This document shows, one piece after another, positions 52,727-60,601 of a DNA stretch of 64,000 nucleotides. Origin of the DNA: Saccharomycopsis phalli (Eukaryota; Ascomycota; Saccharomycetes; Ascoideales; Saccharomycopsidaceae); assembly GCA_020342235.1 (NCBI GenBank), contig CP073212.1:310001-374000 (forward strand), in the 5' to 3' direction. The first letter of the stretch is position 1; the number at the start of each line of letters is the position of its first letter. The position numbers and the translations under genes were made by a program. The notes under the pieces are model-generated. The model saw only the letters and a program-made list of their open reading frames with translations, was not told the origin of the DNA and searched no databases.

Positions 52727-53047
52727 TCACGTAAAACCTCCAGACGTCTCACTCTTCTTAAACTCCTGTCGACACATTGGACACAAACCTTTGGACGACT
52801 CCGTTTCTAACCACTTGGATATACAGTGTAAATGGAAATTATGGTTGCATTTCCCCGACACTATTCATTAGTCTCATTCTTTTTTGCTCAATTTCAACTC
52901 ACCCAATGGACATCCATCTCCAGGATAATTGCATCCAGGACATGTTCCATCAAACGAAACTCGGCAAATCCCGCAAAGATCATCCTCCTGCTTCGTCTTC
53001 CAATGCCAGTAAGAGACTCCGTGCCAGCTCTTGATATTCACTTTCAT
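52727..53047 (-). CDS. APC11: APC/C RING subunit Apc11, one intron
   Basis: RING-H2 subunit that forms the E2-binding catalytic core of the anaphase-promoting complex. The coding sequence is complement(join(52727..52860,52903..53047)), 92 residues, close to the common Apc11 length (84). Exon 1 reads MKVNIKSWHGVSYWHWKTKQ, then DDLCGICRVSFDGTCPGCNY and PGDGCPL. Exon 2 gives VSGKCNHNFHLHCISKWLET, then GLCPMCRQEFKKSE. All Zn ligands are present (CGIC, CPGC, C-N-H, H-L-H-C, CPMC). The 42-nt intron starts GTGAGT and ends GACTAATGAATAG. The gene is split into pieces too short to stand out as single frames. Confidence 0.96.
52861..52902 (-). other. APC11 intron, 42 nt
   Basis: Donor GTGAGT, branch-like GACTAATG, acceptor AATAG directly downstream. 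The junction gives GTG (Val), as in Apc11 orthologues. Confidence 0.92.
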
Positions 53048-53118
53048 TATATGCTGTGCTTAAAAAATTATCAAATATCGTAATCCCAAGCCCTGCAAAA
53101 ATTAAAAATAAAAATAAA

Positions 53119-53190
53119 CTCCGCGACGGGGAATTGAACCCCGGTCCTCCACGCGACAAGCGGAAATTCTAGCCACTAAACTATCACGGA
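53119..53190 (-). tRNA. tRNA-Asp(GTC)
   Basis: 72 nt. Acceptor TCCGTGA/TCGCGGA with discriminator G, anticodon stem TCCGC/GTGGA with loop TTGTCGC (anticodon GTC), T-arm CGGGGTTCAATTCCCCG. Very close to yeast tRNA-Asp. T runs follow on the transcribed strand. It lies 71 bp upstream of the APC11 start on the same strand. Confidence 0.97.
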
Positions 53191-55065
53191 TGCTATGCAA
53201 GTTGGAAATTATTATGGCTACTTGACCCTATACTTCAGTCCCGTCAAAATAAGTGCCGATACCGACAAATAGACAAGCTCTGTTCCATAATAAAAGATAG
53301 CATGGCATCAAAATATACACCTCATCACATGCATCGTGTTGTCATGATGCAGTAGCAAGCGAGGGACTCTATTTCTCTATCTCAAGTATTGCAAACCTGT
53401 TTCTACAGTTTAATACCGGTATAATTGCAACTTATCAATGCAGTGGTGACAGTATACACGGAATTTTAAAGTATACAGGTCAGAAAAGTATTCTACAACC
53501 GAGTACTACAAGTACATGGATACCACTACTCACCTATGCGTGTCCTAGTATCAGTATACAGGTTTTTATATATAAAAAGAGATAAATGGTGTATTAATCT
53601 CTTTAGTTCAAAATTCTATATATAATATTATGTTGCGGTAGTATCTTAGGCCGATATAGTCATCTTTTCCTATTGATCTATTTAAATTCACAACTTTTAT
53701 TTAATGCCCATAGTCAAACTTTTACCGGAAAGAAGCTTTTAGTCCATGCTGATAAACTAGTTTTGTATGTAGTAATTCATCCCGTTATATTTTTGACCTT
53801 GTCTGTCGTTTTATTTTCCGATAGTTTACTGAAGTACCAAGTAGCGGTGATCAGCATACTCGTCTGCTAACATTGTGACATGGATCACCGGCAAATATTG
53901 TCTATGTATATAATGGTAAAAGCAGAGATACACCTAAAACTTCTCACTGGTATATATTGGACATATATTACAGTTTTCCTAAAGTACTTGAATTACTAGT
54001 CCCTCTGGAATGTTGAATCAAAGCCCTAGGTCTACTTACAGCACCTCAAGTACTTGAGTTGACCAAAAGAAAGTCCTTGCGATTTCTTCAAAACCAGCAC
54101 CTCTAAGCTGAATCTGGTGCAAAGAAAAGACTGAATTCGTCTATTCTGTACTTAGTATTCTCGCATAACCTGTAGATTTGCTTTTTTGGTTAAGCCTTTC
54201 TTCGTTTAGTGATGTACTGCAAAGGTTGAGCTTTGGATTGCTGAGAATTTTTTTCCACTATTCTCCATGATACATAATTAGGAGCTCGTTTGGCAATACA
54301 AATGCTCTGGATTTTTCCATTTCTTTCTCAATTCGTTGCTTACTTCCACGTAGTGACTGAATTCTTTTTCAAGGCCAAATTCTCTTAAGTGCCTTACTAT
54401 TTGGTAAAGATCTATTGGCACTTTCCTGTCATTTTATGATATTTCCATGCCAATATGTGTGTTGATGGTGTTCCCGCCAGGTGTCGCATGGTTGCTTTTA
54501 CGCCCTTTTTCATCAACTTTTTCTCGTGTCTTACTCTCCAGAAGATCTATATGTGATGTCCATAGATTTGCTCGTTAAGTACATTAATCTAGTGGTTTGT
54601 TCGTGAAAGATGAAGTTTCTACAGTAGCTTCGGCTCCGTTTAGCTTGGATAGCATAAATACATTTTTGAATCCTTGTCTCGTTTTTTGGCTTGCAATTCG
54701 CATGCTTGCGCTTCCAACGTCATGTTTTCATCACGGCTTCTTTGACAGACCTCGAGTTCCATCATTTTCAAAATGTCAATCTTGAAGTATCTTCTCTTGT
54801 ACTGCTTTCATTGTGAGGACTAGACGGCATTGTTAATAAACTAATGATCTCCTTGTATAGATATTGTTGATCAGCTACATTTAGGAGCTTGCCTGGTCAT
54901 AAATATGGGTCATAGGAGTAGTAAATTTTGATTATGTACATGGCTTAGCACGATATATTTGTCATTTGTCAGTTATAGGTGTGTAAGACAACAAAAACGC
55001 CTCGGACCACACTATAATTATACAGATATTTTATATATGCTACAAAAAAATTTACAAATATGGCT
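53191..55065. other. Gap with eroded coding remnants
   Basis: 1.9 kb without an intact gene. From about 54060 to 54840 the minus strand has several open pieces of coding character (IVRHLREFGLEKEFSHYVEV, QRSRDENMTLEAQACELQ), interrupted many times. No family is recognised. See the separate entry for the remnant. Confidence 0.55.
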
Positions 55066-56260
55066 AGCGCCATGGCGCAGTGGAAGCGCGCAGGGCTCAT
55101 AACCCTGATGTCCGAGGATCGAAACCTTGTGGCGCTAAAATTTTTTGCGCGAGTTTACGAGCTTGACAGTACCAAATTAAGGGGTAGCATTACGAGAAAT
55201 GACACTAGCAGGGGCTAATGACCTAGACAAAGTTAAACGACAATGCAAATGAGATTGAATGATTCTAGCAGAATTGATATACGAAAGACCACTTGACCAT
55301 TAGATATACCTTGACAAGGTTTTCATACATTTGAATGGCTATCATATCATTTAATATTGGGGCCAAGGACAAAACACCGAGATCGCTCACCATAATGGTA
55401 GGATGATCTTAGGCACATCAAGGTATGGTAGGTGATATCATTGAAATAGGTTTTGGTACGTCATCTAACATTCTGCGTATTCTCGGGTGTTTGCCACAGT
55501 GTATAGAGGATGCTCGGTCCTGAGCTGTGACGACATTGTACTACAATCATTTGCTTAGATTGAGTAGATCAATTTATCTTACGCCTGCTTCCATTTGACT
55601 GCAAGTCCTCACACATGGTATTGTAGAGTCATAAACAAGGGTAAAACACCCATGTTGCTCTCGTCCTTTCGACTAGGATCTATAGGGCTTAAAATAGGAG
55701 CCTTTTATTTCTACACTTTTCGGCTCTGAATCATGTTTAAATCGACTAGGCACTACTCTTGGCCCTAAACTGTGGATAGGCGTGCTGTGCAGTTTTTGGG
55801 ATCATGTCTTGGAAAATAATATTAGATTCTGTTGCCCGAGATTTCACTCCATTAAGGTTCAAGCTCAAGTCTCTAGCGGTTGTGCCTTGATGCCACGGGA
55901 AGTATTTCCATTTTGCCTAATGCTGTGTTCAAACTATGCATAAATCTGTCATTTCTTCAGAGAACATCCAATAATCGTCTTGCCTGTACGCTGCTGCTTC
56001 TGATTATATTTGCTGGGTTCACCCTTTTGTCTGCTTTTACTTGCATTTGTTGAAAGATTTTTATTAAAGTTTCAAATTCAAATTTCGCCTGTCTGAGGTT
56101 CGCTCGTTTTCTCTCGTACCTTATTCTTGCCTAATTATAATAAATCCGTATTCACCATTTCTTTAGTTGATGATTTCTCTTTCCTTGCTCATTTCTTTTT
56201 CCTTGACAATTTCTTGCTCTTGGCCTAAATTTTTTTCTGGCAACCTGACGTACTTGGCAT
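54060..56260 (-). pseudogene. Degenerate coding remnant(s), family unknown
   Basis: Minus-strand peptides with normal amino-acid balance are scattered over about 2.2 kb: FEFETLIKIFQQMQVKADKR, VNPANIIRSSSVQARRLLDV, SDLGVLSLAPILNDMIAIQM, IVRHLREFGLEKEFSHYVEV and charged coiled-coil-like pieces. They lie in different frames and are broken many times. They could come from one old gene, several genes or a mobile element. The initiator tRNA-Met gene sits inside this stretch. I found no motif that names the family, and the extent is approximate. Confidence 0.4.
55066..55137 (+). tRNA. Initiator tRNA-Met(CAT)
   Basis: 72 nt, nearly identical to yeast initiator tRNA. Acceptor AGCGCCA/TGGCGCT gives the A1-U72 pair. 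Three G-C pairs lie at the base of the anticodon stem (GGG-CTCATAA-CCC). The T-loop carries ATCGAAA instead of TTC, an initiator hallmark. Six T residues follow at 55141-55146, the Pol III terminator. Confidence 0.98.
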
Positions 56261-56282
56261 TAGTGAGTACTCTGTTCATTCA

Positions 56283-56410
56283 AACCACCGGGTCTTCAAC
56301 GTGAGACATTTGTCCAGATTTGGGCTACGAATTCTACAAACATTTCGACTCCGGAACTCGACCTGCGATTCTCTGCTGTCGATGTCTCAAAAATTTTATC
56401 ATGTAGTTTA
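56283..56410 (+). pseudogene. Inverted-pair fragment, plus-strand copy
   Basis: Plus-strand reading gives ETFVQIWATNSTNISTPELD followed by LRFSAVDVS. This is similar at protein and DNA level to the minus-strand piece at 56725-56835. Short, with no start or stop of its own. Confidence 0.45.
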
Positions 56411-56660
56411 TGGAGGCTGAAAACCCCACTGGCAAGATTGTAAACAGCAATTCTCGCAAATGCTTAGATTCTGTCATACAAAGACTGTTACCAATGGTAT
56501 ATTTAGAATCGTTATGACTCGTACTTTTAGTCTATGTACGTATGGGTCTTGGATGTACGATCTAGATGCTGTTTCAGATTAGTGCGATGCAAGGAGGTTA
56601 TGTGAAAAGAAACGATATGCAAATGTAAGAATTGAAGAGAACCGGTAAATCAACAGAAGG

Positions 56661-56972
56661 TTAACCGAATACAAGTGTTGCAACAACCAGTAGAAGGCCT
56701 CGATACGTATGATTACGTGCAAAACCATCTGAGACATTGATAGCAGAGAATCGCAGGATGAGTTCCAGAGCTGGAATGCTTGTAGAATTCATAGCCCTCA
56801 TCAGGATGAATGTCTCAAGTTGAGGTTTTAGTATATATAGACTACCCACCGGGCAGTGAAGGATGGCAGTGCAAATTTCTATAAATTGGCTCGATATTAC
56901 GCATTTCTCTAGCTCTAAAAATTTACAAAGTGGAACGTTTACACTAGCAAGTACCGGCAGGATTCTTGGCAC
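56661..56972 (-). pseudogene. Inverted-pair fragment, minus-strand copy
   Basis: An open minus-strand frame of 103 codons includes LKPQLETFILMRAMNSTSIP and ALELILRFSAINVS. It is homologous to the fragment at 56283-56410 in the opposite orientation. It could be a short gene, but lacks recognised features and sits among remnants. Confidence 0.4.
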
Positions 56973-57230
56973 ATTATAATTTATTTAGAGGCACGCAACA
57001 CAGCAAAGAAGTATGATTGAGAATATTATTGGAAACGTGGTGGATACTATTCTGGGGATGGATGGTATTGTTGATGTGATGGTAGAATCCATGGCAGACA
57101 GTATGCAGACCATATTGATTTAGGCGAAAAGGCGCATGGCGACTCTTGATTTACAAAAGATGTACGCTCGATTGAATTGGTGACGTGTATATTGCAGGTG
57201 ATTTTGCTTTTGTAATCCTGGGGGATCCAT

Positions 57231-57395
57231 TTGAATATTCAGCCACTGTTGGTTTACTGTTGAATATTCAGTCACTATTGGTTTACTGTTGGATATTCAG
57301 CCACTTGATTTACCGTTGTATGTTTAGCCACTTGACTTACCGTTGAATATTCAGCCACTTGACTTACCGTTGAATATTCAGCCTCTGTTGATTTT
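57231..57395 (-). repeat. About 27-bp array downstream of RER1
   Basis: Six units of TTGAATATTCAGCCACTTGA plus a TTTACCG-like tail. The array begins about 226 bp beyond the RER1 stop. Confidence 0.9.
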
Positions 57396-57620
57396 ACTAC
57401 TCCATATGGTATGTTACTCTTGCTTGCTTGATTTGTTTAACATACCGGGTATCATTCTTGATACCCATTTCATTTCCGTCTTAATAACCTAATTTTCACT
57501 TGATTCTTGCACCATTGTAATAAAACCATTCTACAATTGTATTATACTTGTATTGATGCAATGATACACAGCCACACATGCTTTGAGCATGGTGACGCTT
57601 TGGAGGTTCCTTGTTACTTA

Positions 57621-58181
57621 TCATTTATTCGACTTGTACTTTGCCTTGCCGATATCCAAAGGCACGTAGTGGTACTTGATCATGTGCTGTATCTGCTTCT
57701 TCATGCTAAAAGAGAACAAGACAACAAAGTACACTAGGAGAATCGGCCAAAACACCGGCAAGTTGAAGATCTCAAAGAAACTAAGTATTATCGAGACAAC
57801 AGTGGCCACTATGGCTTTGTGCCAGAACTTAAACTCTGGGAGTCTTCGGATAAACGGACGGAACTCGTCGTCCATACCTCCGCTTGGCTGCTGGTTTTCG
57901 CCCAAACCTTCTTCGATAGACTCGTCGCGTATTTCCTGCTGCAAAGTAACATCGAATTTCGGTTGCAAGAACTGAATAAAGAGCGACAAGAGGTAGATGC
58001 TCAAGGTGTAGCAGATAATGTACCAACCCTGTGCAAACAAGATACGACAGAAGAAGAGGAACAAAGCCACGCCGAACGCAATCCAGCGGTACTTCACATA
58101 GGGCGTGACACGATCAAGGTTGACTTGGTACAAAGTCTTTACTTTCACCCAGCGGTCAGATACTTCGTCAAAGGAGGCCAT
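57621..58181 (-). CDS. RER1: ER retrieval receptor Rer1
   Basis: Golgi membrane protein that returns ER membrane proteins and unassembled subunits via COPI vesicles. 186 residues, the family length. Seen: YQVNLDRVTPYVKYRWIAFG, paired membrane spans (GVALFLFFCRILFAQGWYII, then YLLSLFIQFLQPKFD), an acidic loop (RDESIEEGLGENQQ), EFRPFIRRLPEFKFWHKAIV, and a second pair of spans (SFFEIFNLPVFWPILLVYFV). The C-terminus KKQIQHMIKYHYVPLDIGKA KYKSNK is the conserved cytosolic end. It is divergent from VMA9, with 90 bp between start codons. Yeast Rer1 is known to retrieve V-ATPase assembly intermediates, so the pairing is suggestive. Confidence 0.98.
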   Translation of the reverse strand: MASFDEVSDRWVKVKTLYQVNLDRVTPYVKYRWIAFGVALFLFFCRILFAQGWYIICYTLSIYLLSLFIQFLQPKFDVTLQQEIRDESIEEGLGENQQPSGGMDDEFRPFIRRLPEFKFWHKAIVATVVSIILSFFEIFNLPVFWPILLVYFVVLFSFSMKKQIQHMIKYHYVPLDIGKAKYKSNK

Positions 58182-58271
58182 TTTATAAATTTGACAGGTG
58201 TGAAAATTAACTTGAAGATAAATTACCCGGCCTTTACATCAAGAAAACGAGGGCAAATAAACATTTCAACC

Positions 58272-58571
58272 ATGAGTGGGTAAGTTGATTGGATATTACA
58301 AGGGACTTGACTGACTGAAGGTGGCTAGTTGTATTGAACTTGGTGATTGTGATTGTGCTATCTGTGTTCACGTGGTTTTTTGCTCCGAGAAAGGACCGGA
58401 CGTAAGTAGAAGCTGTGTGATAGTGGGGGTACTAACAATAGTGTTTGGCGCAGCAGTGTGATATTATTTTTGGCCATGGCATATATAATGTGGGCCATAA
58501 CGTATTTGTGTCAGTTGCATCCCTTGGTTGTTCCTCGAAGATCGGACCTTCGGCCAGAGTATGCTGAGTAG
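58272..58571 (+). CDS. VMA9: V-ATPase subunit e, Vma9, two introns
   Basis: Small hydrophobic V0 subunit of the vacuolar proton pump. The coding sequence is join(58272..58279,58321..58401,58442..58571), 72 residues (73 in S. cerevisiae). It reads MSGWLVVLNLVIVIVLSVFT, WFFAPRKDRTVWRSSVILFL, AMAYIMWAITYLCQLHPLVV, PRRSDLRPEYAE. The AVWRSTVIL and CQLHPLVAPRRSDLRPEFAE blocks of yeast Vma9 are nearly exact, which fixes the second acceptor at AATAG (ending 58441). The introns are 41 and 40 nt. The second has a perfect TACTAAC. The first acceptor (GAAG at 58320) is set by the frame, and its branch-like TTGACTGAC is weaker. Confidence 0.95.
58280..58320 (+). other. VMA9 intron 1, 41 nt
   Basis: Donor GTAAGT after an 8-nt first exon, acceptor CTGAAG. 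No perfect branch site, but CTTGACTGAC is close. Confidence 0.8.
58402..58441 (+). other. VMA9 intron 2, 40 nt
   Basis: Donor GTAAGT, branch TACTAAC, acceptor AATAG directly after it. The same TACTAACAATAG end is used in RPL40. Confidence 0.93.
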
Positions 58572-58874
58572 AGGCGATGTTGTGGAGACTAAAAGATACA
58601 AGGTAGATAGGCAGGACCAAATGGGAATGAGAATTTAATAACGTGTTTATGCAGACTATATCAAATAAATGCAATTTTGACATGATTCATTAGCATGTAC
58701 TGATTCCAGAGTGATGATCAACTTAGAATGTCTCATCATACTAATCTTCAGCTGACCTCCACAAATTTAGATGGCGTGGATTCTGGCAATTGGGCAAGAT
58801 GTTGGTATTTTGGCAATCTCTACATAATTAACTCTGGGAAAGCAAAATCAAAGAGGTAGAATTTAAAGTAACAA

Positions 58875-59075
58875 GTAGGCATCACAATAACTAGTGGACA
58901 GTAAAATAACTAGTGGACAGTAAAATAACTAGTGGACAGTAAAATAACTAATGGACAGTAAAATAACTAGTGGACAGTAAAATAATGAGTAGACATTAAA
59001 GTAAGAATTGACATTAAAATGGCAAGTAGTCATTAAGATAAGTAGTAGTCATTAAAATAACTAGTAGGCATCAAA
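58875..59075 (+). repeat. 19-bp array, about ten copies
   Basis: AATAACTAGTGGACAGTAA and variants run head to tail. The left copies are near-identical and the right copies diverge. Confidence 0.92.
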
Positions 59076-59083
59076 GTACCATA

Positions 59084-59635
59084 CTAGTATAGCTATAGAA
59101 GTAAATAAAATACATTATTATTGTAATACAGCAACTAGGATACGAGTTGATAAAATAGTTAAAATATATTACGTGACTATTCAAAATCTGGCTATGTATA
59201 CTGGGAAAAAAAAAGACTCATTCTCTCTATAGCAAGGGCGTGGACTTGGCTAGACCATTACCTTTGTGACAAAAGTTTGGATTAGCCAAAATGGAGTCGA
59301 GAAGTAAAATCTGCCTTTTTACTACAATTAAAGTGGCATAATCAGGATACCTAGTCAACCATGGCATGATCGATCACGTGTCAAGTAGTAGTTGGGGAAC
59401 CAGGTTCCACTGACGCTAAATACCATGGCGAGTCTTTATTGTTTAGCACCATATGAAGGTCTACAGTAGTCTCTTGGGAGAGGCAAAATTCTTTATATGG
59501 GAATGCCATTTGCGCTACTTAATATAACGAATCTTCGGGCTAATTCAGCTAGTTATTAAGTACTAGCAGCTCCTTGGGGTTATCTAATCCCAAAGGAGCA
59601 AATAAAATATTTATTTACCTCTATAGCTATACTAG
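59084..59635. mobile_element. 552-bp element with 26-bp inverted ends (MITE-like or LTR-like)
   Basis: The left end starts CTAGTATAGCTATAGAAGTA (59084-59109), and the right end is its reverse complement with one mismatch (59610-59635). No target-site duplication is obvious and no gene lies inside. Copy D of the dispersed repeat lies within. A non-autonomous DNA element is the simplest reading, and an old LTR-derived fragment is the alternative. Confidence 0.45.
59132..59336 (+). repeat. Dispersed repeat, copy D
   Basis: Starts AACTAGGATACGAGTTGATA, contains GTGACTATTCAAAAT, then GGACTTGGCTAGACCATTAC and TTTGTGACAAAAGTTTGG, ending near CCTTTTTACTACAATT. It is the most complete copy and aligns with A, B and C. 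Confidence 0.65.
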
Positions 59636-60104
59636 ACAATTTTTTTTTCTAGAGTTTACATTAATAACCATGACTTTGTATAGACCAATAAACTCTGACA
59701 GAGTGATTGGAAAATGTGGAGAATAAGACTGAATATCAAAAAAAGGATAAATACCTTCTTTGACAAATACGGTAAAATGCAATGATACGCGGCTAGAATA
59801 CTGGGTGTTACCAAACAATTATTGCACTAGTGTGACAAGGCTTTGACTGTGCATAACCGATATATCAAACACCAAGGCTGAACGGTCAATATATGAATAT
59901 TCAAATACTAGACGTTGAAAGCCTTTGAGAAAGTGTGAAATACTAGCAAAGACGAATCCTATTGCTTGGGATTGAACATTGTAGTATCAGGGCTTGGATA
60001 CCAGAGGCGTAATCTACCAATGTGTTATATACTGTAGCTATTGACCTTTTGTGCTTGTTTGAGGATTGCAAGATATTGTATGGTCTGTGGGTGTGGTAGA
60101 CTGT

Positions 60105-60235
60105 TGAATAAATATATGAATATTGACTAAATATATGACTATTGAATACATTTACTAAATAAAATACTGAATAAATTTATTGAATATTGAATAAATTACT
60201 GAATATTGAATAAATTACTGAATATTGAATAAATA
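60105..60235 (+). repeat. GAATATTGAATAAAT-type AT-rich repeats
   Basis: Imperfect units of 10-20 bp built on TGAATATTGAATAAAT. Confidence 0.85.
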
Positions 60236-60569
60236 TAAACAACGCATTGCTAAACAATATACAACACTAAACATTATAAAACACTTCAACACTAAACATA
60301 AAACACCACAACACTATGACATGCCAACCAAACAGTTGCATAGATCTTGTCTCACATTTTTCACCAAGCTGCATGTCTCACATTCCACCCAGATCCAAGT
60401 AATTGTAGCATCCCTGGTGTCAATCAACTAGAGTCCACTCCTAGCTTTAGCGTACCCCGATTGTCCATCCTTGGCACTGGATTCGCTTGCATATGAAGAA
60501 CCATTGCCAAGTAATACAGTGGCCCTGTTTCGGATCTCATGCACACCTGGATCGCGGTACCTCTAAATG

Positions 60570-60577
60570 TATAAATA
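60570..60577 (+). promoter_or_regulatory. TATA box of the Ser/Asp-rich secreted protein gene
   Basis: TATAAATA ends 24 nt before the ATG at 60602. An out-of-frame ATG at 60586 lies between. Confidence 0.45.
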
Positions 60578-60601
60578 ATCTCAACATGGACACCATCACC
60601 A

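Larger units (their letters stand above)
55138..57620. other. Gap right of initiator tRNA-Met
   Basis: 2.5 kb without an intact gene. It includes the rest of the degenerate remnant, a pair of inverted homologous fragments (56283-56410 and 56725-56835), and the array at 57231-57395 near RER1. Confidence 0.6.
58572..60601. other. Gap with tandem arrays and an inverted-end element
   Basis: 2 kb without a gene. It has a 19-bp array (58875-59075), a 552-bp segment with inverted ends (59084-59635) that contains dispersed repeat copy D, and AT-rich GAATATTGAATAAAT repeats (60105-60235). A TATA box is at 60570-60577. Confidence 0.65.

Noticed and set aside
58442-58456. VMA9 exon 3 starting at the CAGCAG acceptors
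   Set aside because: In frame, but it would drop the VWRSS block that matches yeast Vma9. AATAG is preferred.
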